Below, piece by piece: positions 44,309 through 54,144 of a stretch of DNA of 64,000 nucleotides. Below the pieces are notes generated by a model, which worked only from the letters and a program-made list of their open reading frames with translations, did no database searches and had not been told where the DNA came from. The position numbers were made by a program, and so were the translations under genes. Position 1 is the first letter of the stretch. Each line of letters begins with the position of its first letter. Origin of the DNA: Methanolobus psychrotolerans (lineage in GTDB: Archaea; Halobacteriota; Methanosarcinia; Methanosarcinales; Methanosarcinaceae); contig NZ_MBKP01000003.1 of the NCBI RefSeq assembly GCF_002243045.1, positions 43,908 to 107,907 on the forward strand, in the 5' to 3' direction.

Positions 44309-47300
44309 TTAAACTCGTTTCCTGTAAATTGAATATCCTACAATTCCACCTATCAGCAAAAAGGACAATAATCCAATTGACATCCAGTTTTTGGATGTAC
44401 TAATCTGTTCCGTTGATACTTCTTTTTCATCAGAAGTATCTTCTACTGTAGATTTTGTAGCTTTTAGTTCTACTTCTTCAACTGCAACTTTCTCTATAGA
44501 ATTACCTACAATTGCAAATGGTGAAAATCCAGGAGTACTTGCCTCAAAGTGAACATAATTATCATCTTCACCTATTTTTTGAGTGTTGAGATAACTCCAT
44601 TTCTCATCAGAATATCTACACAACCTGATAGAAAACTCATCAATCTCATTCTCTTCAATCCACTCTTTCTCAACTTTGAATCCAACAACAGGATTATCAA
44701 TATTCTCTGAACTTGAGAAACCTGATTTTCCAACCCACAGATTGACATTACAGTATACTACATCAGGTGCATCCTCATTCACAAGTGCAGACCTTCCATG
44801 TAGCATCTCAATTGTAGATGATATCTTTCCCCAGTTCCTGAAAGCCTCAAAATTGATGTATTCGATGGCATTTCGCCCATCATCAAATTCATACGATGTT
44901 ACACTACCTTTAGATACAAATTCAGAGAGGACATCTTTGTAAGCAATGTTCTCGTACTCTTCACCTGTGGTGCCACCTCCACTGCCGCCACCACCGTTTC
45001 CACCTGAGGAGGTACTAGTCATTGCAGATAATTCAGTATCAGATTCGTCATCATCTTCCTGAGTGATTATTTCATTATCTATAGACGAAGTTCCCCCCAT
45101 AACAAATGGATAATATCTGAGGTCACTACTATCAGCTACTCTAAACTTTATATTGTCAGTTATGTTAATTACAGCACCCTTTGACAGTAAAATTGAATCT
45201 TCATTTTTGAAAACAATAGAATCGTCATCGTAACTAGTGATTTCCATATTTCCGAAACTGTCACCATCTGTAAATGTTACGAATTGATCTGATATTTGGA
45301 ACAAACCTTCAATGAAGACACCTTTCTTTTCCCCGGCAATAATGATGTCTTTAAAATGAACTGCTATGAGTGGCACATTTATATTATTGCCAATATCATG
45401 CGAGTATACATAATCACTTGAACAGGAAACTATGCTATTATCAATTTCCTCTCCATTCTTTGTAAGAGTTAAAAGTATTTCATTGGCACTCGTATTAATT
45501 TCGGTTATATCAAGCACATAATCTTCTTCAAAAATTAAGGATGAATCTGAATAAATCATAAAACTATCATCATCATTTATGAGTAGCTTCGAAAGATGAC
45601 CTGTTAACAACAAATTTACTTCATCAAGACCATCAATATACGTGTCATCTGTATAACCTGCAAAATACTTCTCTGCCATAAAGCTCATTATCTGGAAATA
45701 TCCCCATTCAGAATGCTCGAACTCAACAGATGCAGGAGTAGTTGTATAAATGAGGTCACCATCATCGATGGTTCTGTTGGATATAGATTTTAGTTCAAGG
45801 GTTTCTGTTTTTATGCCTTCGTCAAAATCATAATAAAAACCTTCAAAGTTTAGAGGTGTCCATGCAAGAAGCTCAGAACCTTCTGCAATTGTACCACGAA
45901 GTTCGTAGGTCTCATTTTCAGCTACACTTACAAATGGAGCAAACCTAAGGTCATTGTTGTCAGCAACTAGGATATTTATATTCTCCATCATGTTTACTGT
46001 ACTTCCTTTACTTAACAGAATTTCACAATCATTTTCCATTTCAATCAAGTCAGAACTTATAGTAGTTAGCTCCATGTTTCCATATACATCCCCGGTATCA
46101 ATATCCACGTATACATCTTCTATTTGGAAGACACCTTCGATAATCACACCTTTTGATTCATTATCAATAAATGCTTCATTGAAATGAACAGCAACTAGTA
46201 CAACATCTCTAAAATTACATTTATATACATAATCATCTCCGTTGGAGACGATGGCACTGCCAAGGTTAATATCATCTTTTGAAAGAGTGACATATACACT
46301 TCCACCATTTGTATCAACCTCGACAATATTAAGTGAGTAACCGTCTTCAAGTTCAAGGGAAGAAGACACATTAACATATTTCGTTTCATCATCATCGATT
46401 AGAATCTTTGATAATTGACCTGATACTAGCATACTCACTTCATCAACACCATCGATCTCAGTTTCATCAGTGTATCCAGCAAAGTACTTCTCTGTCATGA
46501 AAGGAAGCAGTTGGTATGATCCCCAATCATCATACTCAAAATCAGTTTCAATTGGTCCTGTCTGGTAAACAATATCTCCATCATCCAGAGAACGGTTTAT
46601 ATTGTAAATAGTCATGCTTTCTGAGCTGAGTCCAGAGTCAAGATCATAGAAAAATCCTGAAAATGATTTTGCATTCCAGATGTAATAATCATCACATTGA
46701 TCAGCGTTCTCATCCCATACTCTGTTACCTGTGTAATATGTCTGTGGGTAAACTGTGATTGCTGTGGTTACTGTATCAGAACCATCGTCATTAACAGCTG
46801 TCAAAGTAACGTTGTAAAAGCCTGCAGAACCATATGTGTATACCGGATTTTGTTCAGTTGAAGTGTATCCATCGCCTAAATCCCATGACCAGGAAGTTGT
46901 ATTCGTTGAGGTATCAATGAATTGAACCGTTAGAGGAACAGTGCCTTCACTAATGTCCGTAGTGAATGAAGCAACAGGATAAATCACATCTCCAGTACTC
47001 CATGATGCAAGAGGAAGACAATCTTTGTTGTCACTACCCAGAGTATAGCTTAGATCATAAATAGCATTACAGATTCCATCCCCATCAATATCTTCATATC
47101 TCTGGCTGAATCCCCAACCATCCGGCCTTGCCCAGTAGTTTCCTCCAAGGTAAGGACCACCTACGATATTGGTACCTGCGGTTTTATTGATGTTCCAGAT
47201 GTTGCTGGTGGGATATAAGACTTCATTAAACCTACGGTTTACGGTGTTGTTGAAAAAGTTGTTGTAGATCAGGTTGTCAAGGCAGGAATACAGATAGATG

Positions 47301-48199
47301 CCGCACTCATTGTTGTTTGATACTGAGTTACCCACCACCTTATTGTAAAAGGAACAATACATCCATATTCCACTGTTTGCATTGTTTGAAGCGATATTTC
47401 CTTTCAGCATGTTGTTATTGCTGGTATAGAACAGGTATATACCATCCTCGGAATTGTCTACTGCTATGTTGTTCACAAGTATATTGTCGCTGGAAGAACT
47501 CAGATATATACCATAATCGTTGTTTGATGCTGTGTTGTTTACTAGCGTGTTGTCGCTTGAGTCAACAAGAATTATACCACGATGGCTGTTGTTTGTTGCA
47601 GTGTTGTCTGTTAGTGTGTTGTTAGTAGAATAATAGAGACGTATGCCGAACTGGTTGTTTGCTGCTATGTTGTTTGTAAGCGTGATGTTGCTGGAATAGT
47701 ACGGAATTATACCGTCGTAACTATTGTTTGCTACATTGTTATTTGTCAGTGTGCTGTTTCTGCAAGAATCCAGGTAAATGCCCCAAGTATTGTTTACTGC
47801 ATTAATATTTGTCAGCGTGATGTTGGAGGAATCCAAATAGATTCCTGCTTTGGAATATTCTGTAAACCCACTTACATTAAAACCATCTATCGTCACTCCA
47901 TCGGCAGTCACATTAAAAACATGATTATCTGCATACTCAGCAATAACATGCGTAACCTTGGCTCCGTCTGTTGACATGATGTTCAGTTGCTTTCCCACAT
48001 CCACGTTCTCATGATACGTACCAGGATAAACGAGGATTGTATCCCCGGTATTTGCATTATTAACTGCACCCTGTATTGAAGAATAATTTGCACCTTCTGG
48101 ACTTACAGTTAGAACTGCCGCATTAACTGGATTTTGTATAAGAATGAAGAGAGAAAACATTAGAGTTACCATAATTGATACGTTTTTTAAAAATCTCAT
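44309..48199 (-). CDS. Chimeric surface protein: beta-helix, PKD, duplicated S-layer domain, PGF-pre-PGF
   Basis: The ATG at 48199 is preferred: a TATA box (TTTATATC) near 48236 puts the transcription start close to it, although in-frame ATGs lie at 48214 and 48247. After a signal peptide (LMFSLFILIQNPVNAAV) comes a NosD-like right-handed beta-helix of about 380 residues with repeats such as NSTLTNNNVANNSYDGI. Then a PKD domain (VASFTTDISEGTVPLTVQF), two copies of the Methanosarcinales S-layer domain (each with FSGFFYDLDSG/FEGFYYDFDEG, EKYFAGYTD and LLSKG), a GGGSGGG linker, a PGF-pre-PGF domain (GFSPFAIVG) and a C-terminal helix with KRV. It is a cell-surface glycoprotein candidate, several domains in one chain; the exact ligand is unknown. 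Confidence 0.9.
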   Translation of the reverse strand: MRFLKNVSIMVTLMFSLFILIQNPVNAAVLTVSPEGANYSSIQGAVNNANTGDTILVYPGTYHENVDVGKQLNIMSTDGAKVTHVIAEYADNHVFNVTADGVTIDGFNVSGFTEYSKAGIYLDSSNITLTNINAVNNTWGIYLDSCRNSTLTNNNVANNSYDGIIPYYSSNITLTNNIAANNQFGIRLYYSTNNTLTDNTATNNSHRGIILVDSSDNTLVNNTASNNDYGIYLSSSSDNILVNNIAVDNSEDGIYLFYTSNNNMLKGNIASNNANSGIWMYCSFYNKVVGNSVSNNNECGIYLYSCLDNLIYNNFFNNTVNRRFNEVLYPTSNIWNINKTAGTNIVGGPYLGGNYWARPDGWGFSQRYEDIDGDGICNAIYDLSYTLGSDNKDCLPLASWSTGDVIYPVASFTTDISEGTVPLTVQFIDTSTNTTSWSWDLGDGYTSTEQNPVYTYGSAGFYNVTLTAVNDDGSDTVTTAITVYPQTYYTGNRVWDENADQCDDYYIWNAKSFSGFFYDLDSGLSSESMTIYNINRSLDDGDIVYQTGPIETDFEYDDWGSYQLLPFMTEKYFAGYTDETEIDGVDEVSMLVSGQLSKILIDDDETKYVNVSSSLELEDGYSLNIVEVDTNGGSVYVTLSKDDINLGSAIVSNGDDYVYKCNFRDVVLVAVHFNEAFIDNESKGVIIEGVFQIEDVYVDIDTGDVYGNMELTTISSDLIEMENDCEILLSKGSTVNMMENINILVADNNDLRFAPFVSVAENETYELRGTIAEGSELLAWTPLNFEGFYYDFDEGIKTETLELKSISNRTIDDGDLIYTTTPASVEFEHSEWGYFQIMSFMAEKYFAGYTDDTYIDGLDEVNLLLTGHLSKLLINDDDSFMIYSDSSLIFEEDYVLDITEINTSANEILLTLTKNGEEIDNSIVSCSSDYVYSHDIGNNINVPLIAVHFKDIIIAGEKKGVFIEGLFQISDQFVTFTDGDSFGNMEITSYDDDSIVFKNEDSILLSKGAVINITDNIKFRVADSSDLRYYPFVMGGTSSIDNEIITQEDDDESDTELSAMTSTSSGGNGGGGSGGGTTGEEYENIAYKDVLSEFVSKGSVTSYEFDDGRNAIEYINFEAFRNWGKISSTIEMLHGRSALVNEDAPDVVYCNVNLWVGKSGFSSSENIDNPVVGFKVEKEWIEENEIDEFSIRLCRYSDEKWSYLNTQKIGEDDNYVHFEASTPGFSPFAIVGNSIEKVAVEEVELKATKSTVEDTSDEKEVSTEQISTSKNWMSIGLLSFLLIGGIVGYSIYRKRV

Positions 48200-48392
48200 A
48201 AACTGTAACACCATTATGAAATAGTTTTGCAAGATATAAAAGCACATCGAAATAGATATTGGGTTGTTTAAAAATCATCTACCAAGACCCACAAATAAAC
48301 TCACAAAATTGATGGAGGGAAAGTGACAATAAATCGACGACAAAACAAGTTTATAGAATGCAAACCGATGCTTCCTCCACAATGGTGATGAT

Positions 48393-49064
48393 TTGTTAAA
48401 GGCTGTAATATTCGATATGGATGGCGTGCTGGTTGATTCGATGTCAGATCATGCGGAAGCTGTCCAGCATATTTTTGACGAAATTGGCGTTGAGATGGAT
48501 AAGCAGGACATCTTCGAGAGGGAAGGTGAAAGGACTGTTGACATCGTGAGATTTCTGCTTGAAAAGGGAGGTGGAGATTCATCCAGATTTGACATATCGG
48601 ATATCGTTGAGAGATATATTGCAGAATTTAACAGGATAGCGGAATTCAAGGTTTTTGAAGGGATGCAGGAGTGTCTCAGCGGCCTTAAAGGCAGATTCGA
48701 CCTTGCAGTAGTCTCAGGTTCTGACAGGCCGATAGTCCATGATATTATTGATTCGCTGTATCCGGGAACATTTAGCGTCATAGTTACAGCAGATGATGTT
48801 CATCGTGGAAAACCGGATCCAGACCCATATCTCAAAGCCATTGAAATGCTTGGAATTTCAAGCCATGAAGCAATAGTGATAGAGAATGCACCCATGGGAG
48901 TTGAATCTGCAAAGGGTGCAGGGATATGCTGTCTGGCAATACCCACATATCTTGATGCTGAAAAATTCCATCAGGCAGACATGATTATTGAGAACCACAC
49001 CCGCCTTGTAGAGTTCCTGAATGAACTGGAACCATCTTATGAGTGTGCCCGGTCAAAATTATAG
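48393..49064 (+). CDS. HAD-superfamily phosphatase (phosphoglycolate/phosphoglucomutase-like)
   Basis: A TTG start with GGTGAT upstream is used; no in-frame ATG gives the first motif. Motif I VIFDMDGVLVDS, motif II VVSGSDR, motif III GKPDPDPY and motif IV IENAPMGVESAKGAG are complete, with a small helical cap of the beta-phosphoglucomutase type. Substrates in the group are sugar phosphates. The stop is TAG. The 3' end overlaps the old-yellow-enzyme gene from the other strand by 28 bases. Confidence 0.9.
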   Translation: MLKAVIFDMDGVLVDSMSDHAEAVQHIFDEIGVEMDKQDIFEREGERTVDIVRFLLEKGGGDSSRFDISDIVERYIAEFNRIAEFKVFEGMQECLSGLKGRFDLAVVSGSDRPIVHDIIDSLYPGTFSVIVTADDVHRGKPDPDPYLKAIEMLGISSHEAIVIENAPMGVESAKGAGICCLAIPTYLDAEKFHQADMIIENHTRLVEFLNELEPSYECARSKL

Positions 49065-50137
49065 TTGCACTTTATCCCGCTCTCATCGGAACACAGGTTG
49101 CATGATACACATTTTGCGACCTCTGTCTCGCCACTTCTGATCTTTGCCACAAGGTCAGGTTCACAAATGAGAGGTCTGCAAAGCGACACCATATCGGCAT
49201 ATCCTTCATCAAGCAACTGTTCCATGACAGCCCTAGAGCGTATGCCGCCTACAACTATTACAGGCACATCCAATGCTTCCTTTATCATTTTAGAATAGTC
49301 TTTGTAATATGCCTCTGCATCAGCAGTCTTAATTTTGCTCCTGAACATCTCCTGCCCAGCTTCAACTATGCCACCACTTACCTCGATAGCACAGACACCA
49401 TTTGCAGCAAGGAGCTTTGCTATCTCAACGCATTCCGGTGCATCAAGGACATTCTTGGTGCCTTTTGGGAATCCATCGGTTGCATTGAGCTTGACAAGTA
49501 TCGGGAATTCATCGCCGATTATCTCATGTATCCTGTCGATTATGTCAAAGATGATCTGTGTCCTTTTCTCAGTTGAACCACCCCATCTGTCCTTTCGCCT
49601 GTTCGTGTAAGGTGAGATAAAGTTACTGAGCAGGAAACCATGCGCCACATGTAACTGGACTCCGTCAAAACCTGCTTCTTTTGCCCTTCTGGCAGCGTTG
49701 GCAAAGTCCTCGATCGTCTGAAGCACTTCCTCTTCTGTCATTTCCTCAGGGGTCATGCCGTTCCTTTTATTAGTCACAGCAGAAGGTGCAAGCATAATAG
49801 GATTTTCGGCAGTTATCATTGTCTGCCTGCCACCGTGTACTATCTGAATAACTATCTTGCTTCCGTGTTCATGTACCCTTGAGACTATCTTCCTGTAAGG
49901 TTCGATGAATTTATCATCGTATATTCCCTGCTGCAGACGGTCACTTTTCCCGTTCGGATTGACGTATGCATATCCGGTGATTATAAGCCCGACTTCACCA
50001 CGTGCAAGCTCTTCATACATGTCACCAATCCTGTCGGTTGGCGTGCCATCAGGCTCTGCCATCCACTCATGGGTGGCGGAACGTACAAAACGATTGGATA
50101 CTTCCATATTCCCCAGCATAATAGGTTCGAACAACAT
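49037..50137 (-). CDS. NADH:flavin oxidoreductase / old yellow enzyme family
   Basis: The 366-residue protein has the OYE barrel: LFEPIMLGNMEVSNRFVRSA, GLIITGYAYVNPNG, VIQIVHGGRQ, GVQLHVAHGFLLSNFISPYTNRR with the His-His flavin/substrate pair, and GGIRSRAVMEQLLDEGYADMVSLCRPLICEP. The end has CVSCNLCSDESGIKC, a Fe-S-type Cys cluster as in 2,4-dienoyl-CoA reductase and other OYE3-like enzymes, but the usual NADPH domain that follows is missing. It reduces an alpha,beta-unsaturated or related substrate with FMN; the natural one is unknown. Confidence 0.93.
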   Translation of the reverse strand: MLFEPIMLGNMEVSNRFVRSATHEWMAEPDGTPTDRIGDMYEELARGEVGLIITGYAYVNPNGKSDRLQQGIYDDKFIEPYRKIVSRVHEHGSKIVIQIVHGGRQTMITAENPIMLAPSAVTNKRNGMTPEEMTEEEVLQTIEDFANAARRAKEAGFDGVQLHVAHGFLLSNFISPYTNRRKDRWGGSTEKRTQIIFDIIDRIHEIIGDEFPILVKLNATDGFPKGTKNVLDAPECVEIAKLLAANGVCAIEVSGGIVEAGQEMFRSKIKTADAEAYYKDYSKMIKEALDVPVIVVGGIRSRAVMEQLLDEGYADMVSLCRPLICEPDLVAKIRSGETEVAKCVSCNLCSDESGIKCNYNFDRAHS

Positions 50138-50301
50138 GCAGGAGTATTGATAGCAGGAACTTATATGCTTTTCTTAGATTATGTAATGTTACAGGAACAT
50201 AGTAAAGCTCAATAATAAATTACACAAAAAGAAAAACTTTATAAAGAAAGCATCCATTTCAAAATATAAGGGAATATTGGAGATGAAAGAAGGGATTCTA
50301 A

Positions 50302-50706
50302 ATGGATATTCCAAAAATAATTGAACAATATATGGATTTGTCAATTTCAATGGAAGATCTATCTAATTTTATTGATGTACATACTCTTGCTCCACCTGAT
50401 TATTACCATACAGTAATTATCTGTAAAGAACATGCAATAAGTGTTTTAGAGAAATACAAGAGAAATGAAGTTTCAGAATTAGACGTAGCAAGATGGGCTA
50501 AATTCGTCATGTGCTCTGAATGGTGCGATTACTGTGAAGAAAACTATGAATCAATTGCAAGTATTGTGGCAGAACTAGAAGCTCCTTTGCTATGGGGTGA
50601 CTATGTTGATGGCGATTACGGAGAACTTGCAGAATTCATGGGAAAATTGTCTCCTGAGAAAGCAGATAGCTTCATAAAAGCACTGCATCAAAATTTAGAA
50701 ATTTAA
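50302..50706 (+). CDS. Hypothetical protein, 134 aa
   Basis: AAGGGATTCTAA precedes the ATG. The protein is acidic and mostly helical, with four Cys (IICKEH, VMCSEWCDYCEEN) and a WCDYC pattern in the middle; it ends AEFMGKLSPEKADSFIKALHQ. I recognise no family. It is AT-rich and lies between the OYE gene and the first copy of the 250-bp repeat, an accessory setting. Acidic single-domain proteins of this size are often immunity-like, but nothing here proves that. Confidence 0.65.
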   Translation: MDIPKIIEQYMDLSISMEDLSNFIDVHTLAPPDYYHTVIICKEHAISVLEKYKRNEVSELDVARWAKFVMCSEWCDYCEENYESIASIVAELEAPLLWGDYVDGDYGELAEFMGKLSPEKADSFIKALHQNLEI

Positions 50707-50822
50707 TTCCCTGAAAATTAAGATGAGTGTATAATGTATCAAATTTAAAGAATATTGAACTCTCCTAAGTTCCTCATATGAATGTAGAAGTAAAGTTAAT
50801 GCAACATAATATCTGATTCATT

Positions 50823-51074
50823 TTTTCGGATCGTGCCGGCTTCGCCGGGACCCTCCGGGATGGTTTTAGTATTCATAATCATCGATCAGTCAAACTTATT
50901 GTTCCCTACACCATGTGTTTATGATAGCTCTGCAAAAGATCAGTTGTAAACAAAGAACAACACGACCATCCGCCGCAGGCGGCACGTTCCTTCACTACCA
51001 GTCTAAAAACTACTGAAACAATGCAATTATTGATAATTGCTTAATTCAAAATTGCAATTAACAGGATTTTTACA
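50823..51074. repeat. Copy A of a 250-bp GC-hairpin dispersed repeat
   Basis: This stretch is matched, with scattered substitutions and small indels, by 57790-58039 in the same orientation. It begins TTTTCGGATCGTGCCGGCTT and holds two GC-rich hairpins (GCCGGC-TTC-GCCGG, CCGCCGCAGGCGG) in an AT-rich background, and ends TTGCAATTAACAGG. It contains no open frame and sits between two genes that converge on it; ccmC stops 28 bases past its end. A miniature element or a structured RNA is likely. Confidence 0.85.
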
Positions 51075-51101
51075 GACCCTAAAAAAACAAATTGATGCGT
51101 T

Positions 51102-51812
51102 TTAAGAATGACTGTATTTTGCTTCTTCAAGCTCTTCCTTCAATGCTTCGTTATTAATCCTATAGATAAGCATTGAAACAAAAAGCAATGCAAAAGCCAG
51201 CATATTTACAGCAAGTGTCAACTGAAGTGAACTACCTTCAAGCCCTCCTCCGCTGCTTCCGTATGAAGAACTTCCGAACATCAGCGGATGGGCCGAGCGC
51301 CACAGCCTGATAGACAGGAAACTGAGTGGGACCGACATAAAACCCACGCTTCCAAAGACAGCCGCAAGACGTGCTCTCTTTTCAGGTTCTTCCAGTGCCT
51401 GACGAAGCATCAGGTAGGCAAGATAAACGAGGAAAAGTGCAAGCGAGGTTGTAAGCCTCGGCTCCCATACCCAGTACCATCCCCATGTTGCCTTTGCCCA
51501 TATGGAACCTGTGACAAGTACGAGGAATGCAAAGACCACACCTACCTCGGCGGCAGAATGAGCAACGATGTCCCATTTACTGCTGTTTCCTTTAAGGTGC
51601 ATAATACTGGCAATGAAAACAACGGTGAATGCAAGATAAGATACCATGGCTATTGGCAGGTGGAAATAGAATATCTTGAAGCTGCTGTCAAGTATCTCAC
51701 CGGCATTGCCTTTCATCTGGGGCACATAGAAAAATATCATCCAAATGGCAATTAGCATAACAGGAGCCGTGATGATTGTAAGTATTCTTTCTTTTTTCCT
51801 GTCAATGAGCAT
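51102..51812 (-). CDS. ccmC: Heme exporter protein C (CcmC), CcsA/ResB-type
   Basis: The 236-residue protein has six membrane helices and the tryptophan-rich motif WGWYWVWEPRLTTSLALFLVYLAYLM, a variant of the CcmC/CcmF/CcsA WGxxWxWDxRLT box, with the usual external His candidates (FHLPIAM at the start, SAHPLMFG after). It takes part in heme delivery to CcmE for c-type cytochrome maturation at the outer membrane face. CcmA and ccmB lie 6-7.7 kb away on the same strand, beyond an intervening ABC transporter operon. CcmE and CcmF are not in the window. Confidence 0.88.
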   Translation of the reverse strand: MLIDRKKERILTIITAPVMLIAIWMIFFYVPQMKGNAGEILDSSFKIFYFHLPIAMVSYLAFTVVFIASIMHLKGNSSKWDIVAHSAAEVGVVFAFLVLVTGSIWAKATWGWYWVWEPRLTTSLALFLVYLAYLMLRQALEEPEKRARLAAVFGSVGFMSVPLSFLSIRLWRSAHPLMFGSSSYGSSGGGLEGSSLQLTLAVNMLAFALLFVSMLIYRINNEALKEELEEAKYSHS

Positions 51813-51989
51813 GCTTGTTCCTCTGCCTTATTAAAACTCCTTGTTTAAATGCTTTTCATACATCAGACTCCAGTACCGTCAATTCTCCGGTATAAGATTT
51901 GAATTTAAGAGGCAGATGCTACATGAAGGGTTGAATGAAACTAAACCAACGTCAATTGGAGCGATTGATTAGGTCAAATGTAACTCTAA

Positions 51990-52178
51990 TTATTGGTACT
52001 TGTTAAAATTGTATTTAGTGGCAACATTTGATTTTTCTTCTGGTGAAAGTGAAGTAAAATACTTTTTCCAGCCGGGACAAAAGTTAATGTGCCAGCGCCA
52101 GAGTCGTCCCAGAAATGACTTCGGCTTTTCATCATATTTTTGCCTTAATTTGCAGTTTGCACAATTATTTTCAGCCAT
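51990..52178 (-). CDS. Small CxxC protein, 62 aa
   Basis: The ATG at 52178 follows AGGAGT at a good distance; an ATG at 52184 is too close. The protein opens AENNCANCKLRQKYDEKPKS, then FLGRLWRWHINFCPGWKKYF, with an N-terminal CxxC and a Cys in a Trp/His/Pro-rich amphipathic helix. I recall like sequences in Methanosarcina; no function is known. The Cys set suggests zinc or heme binding, the latter speculative. It lies 177 bases upstream of ccmC on the same strand. Confidence 0.7.
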   Translation of the reverse strand: MAENNCANCKLRQKYDEKPKSFLGRLWRWHINFCPGWKKYFTSLSPEEKSNVATKYNFNKYQ

Positions 52179-52508
52179 AACCATACTCCTCCCTGAATTT
52201 TACCCTATTACTAAGGATATTGTATCCCATATTTATATTCATAGCGTTAGAACCTGCCAGACAGGCAACTGGAACGTTCAGAATGGACTTCAAAAATACC
52301 AAAATTAAATTCAACAGATTGTAGTGTTACTAACTAAAACAAAAGTATTAAATATAAAGATAATTTATCACAAAACGTTTACTAGATAGTAATAATAACT
52401 ACACTTATAATACTTTAGTTCCCTGGCTTTTGATTTTAAGTCTAAAAATAAGCAGGGGTATGTGAATAATCAAGTTGAAGCTGGAAAATCTATGCAGGAG
52501 CATTTGTA
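52179..52508 (+). promoter_or_regulatory. Divergent promoter region of the ABC transporter operon
   Basis: The 330 bases before the binding-protein gene hold a TATA-like ATTAAATATAAAGA (near 52348) and TTATAATAC (near 52406). A perfect TTACTA-GA-TAGTAA palindrome lies at 52379-52392 and a related TAGT-GTT-ACTA at about 52322-52332; both could be operator half sites. GGAG at 52496 is the ribosome binding site. Possible regulation by a metal or nutrient sensor is a guess. Confidence 0.45.
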
Positions 52509-54128
52509 ATGAAAAGATCATTAAGCATTTTACTGGCAGGAATGCTATTAGTACTGGTAGTTGCAATTTCCGGATGCACAGACACTAATATGGAAATAGC
52601 AGGTACTGAAGAAACAAGAACAGATGAATTAATTGCAGCAATAGGAACACATGGCGGAGAACCTGAATCAGGATTTAATCCTATTACAGGATGGGGTTAC
52701 AACCATGAACCGTTAATTCAGAGCACCCTTTTTAAGAAAGATAGTAATGGAGCCCTAATCAACGATCTTGCTACAGGTTACTCAGTTAGTGAAGATGGAT
52801 TTACATGGACTGTCACAATAAGGAACGATGTAAAATTCCATGACGGGGAACCACTGAAAACGGAGGATGTAGCATTCACATTCAACACTGCAGCAGATGC
52901 CAGCGGAAGTGTGGACCTTTCCATGCTGGAAAAAGCTACAGCTACAGATGAATATACTGTTGAATTCAAACTGAAAGACAATCAGGCTACATTTATCAAC
53001 AAACTTGCAGTGATAGGAATTGTCCCTGAGCATGCATACGATGAGAACTATGGTCAGAACCCGATCGGTTCCGGTCCTTATGAATTCGTACAATGGGATA
53101 AAGGACAGCAGGTAATTCTGGAAGCAAATCCGGATTACTATGGAGATGAACCTTACTTCAAAAAACTTACCATTGTATTCATGCAAGCAGATACTGCTTT
53201 TGCAGCTGCTAAATCCGGTCAGATAGACTTAGCTGAAATTCCAGCTTCCTATGCAAATCAGGAAGTTGACGGAATGAAGATAGTAGCTCTTGAGTCCATT
53301 GACGCCCGTGGAATCAGTTTCCCGATGCAACCAGACACAGGTGAAATATCTGGGGATGGATACACAATTGGAAATGATGTAACCTCAGACATTGCAATCA
53401 GAAAAGCACTGAACATAGGAATTGACAGGCAGGCCCTTGTCGATGGTGCACTGAACGGACAGGGTGAAGAAGAGTTCACCGGTGTTGACAAATTACCATA
53501 TGGAAACAAGGAAGCTATTCTTGAAGATGGTAACATTGAAGAAGCTAAGAAGATCTTAAGCGATGCCGGCTGGGAAGACACCGATGGTGATGGTATTGTA
53601 GAAAAGGACGGAGTCAAGGCAGAATTTACCCTTTTATACGCTGCCAGCGCACAGGAAAGACAGGCTCTTGCTGTTGCTGTTTCAGAGGAAGCAAAAGAAC
53701 TGGGAATTAATATAATACCAGAGGGTGCAAGCTGGGACAAGATTGATACACTTGCTCTTTCAACTCCGGTTGTTTTCGGTTATGGTTCACTTGACCCGAC
53801 TGACCTGTACTTAAAATATTACAGTGAAAGCTACGACCTATCAAGCTACAACAACATAATAATGTACAACAATCCGGTCGTAGACTCTTACTTAAGAGCT
53901 GCAATAACCAGTTCAGACCAGGACGTTGCAAATGAAAACTGGCAAATGGCAGCATGGGACGGCGAAACCGGCTTCTCTCCAAAAGGAGATGCTACCTGGA
54001 TGTGGATGGCAACAATAGATTACCTGTACATCATGGACGAGGACCTTGACATAGGAACTCCTAAAATACAGCCACATGGTGCTGATATTTTCGGAAATAT
54101 CCTGGAATGGAAACGTACGGAAAACTAA
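52509..54128 (+). CDS. Peptide/nickel-type ABC transporter substrate-binding lipoprotein
   Basis: Residues 1-22 form a lipoprotein signal peptide ending in ISG with Cys 23. The mature part is an SBP family 5 protein: LIQSTLFKKDSNGALI, the WTVTIRNDVKFHDGEPLKTEDVAFTFN signature, IGSGPYEFVQWDKGQ and IRKALNIGIDRQALV. It captures di/oligopeptides, nickel chelates or similar substrates outside the cell. Its opening, HGGEPESGFNPITGWG, is like nickel-type binding proteins (memory). A hairpin attenuator separates it from the permeases, which fits higher expression of the binding protein. All five genes of one transporter lie together. Confidence 0.92.
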   Translation: MKRSLSILLAGMLLVLVVAISGCTDTNMEIAGTEETRTDELIAAIGTHGGEPESGFNPITGWGYNHEPLIQSTLFKKDSNGALINDLATGYSVSEDGFTWTVTIRNDVKFHDGEPLKTEDVAFTFNTAADASGSVDLSMLEKATATDEYTVEFKLKDNQATFINKLAVIGIVPEHAYDENYGQNPIGSGPYEFVQWDKGQQVILEANPDYYGDEPYFKKLTIVFMQADTAFAAAKSGQIDLAEIPASYANQEVDGMKIVALESIDARGISFPMQPDTGEISGDGYTIGNDVTSDIAIRKALNIGIDRQALVDGALNGQGEEEFTGVDKLPYGNKEAILEDGNIEEAKKILSDAGWEDTDGDGIVEKDGVKAEFTLLYAASAQERQALAVAVSEEAKELGINIIPEGASWDKIDTLALSTPVVFGYGSLDPTDLYLKYYSESYDLSSYNNIIMYNNPVVDSYLRAAITSSDQDVANENWQMAAWDGETGFSPKGDATWMWMATIDYLYIMDEDLDIGTPKIQPHGADIFGNILEWKRTEN

Positions 54129-54144
54129 ATTTGAGGTTTCATGA

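Noticed and set aside
47300..47880. Tandem DNA repeat array or CRISPR-like pattern
   Set aside because: The repeated TTGTTTG-type words are codons for the Asn-rich beta-helix repeats of the surface protein; spacing is about 70 bases with varied sequence and no conserved palindromic repeat.
50823..51074. Riboswitch for the ccmC or transporter genes
   Set aside because: Both copies lie at 3' ends of converging genes, not upstream of a start, which speaks against a riboswitch.
52322..52392. NikR-type nickel operator before the transporter
   Set aside because: The TTACTA/TAGTAA palindromes do not match any NikR consensus I can state with confidence, so only a generic operator-like note was made.
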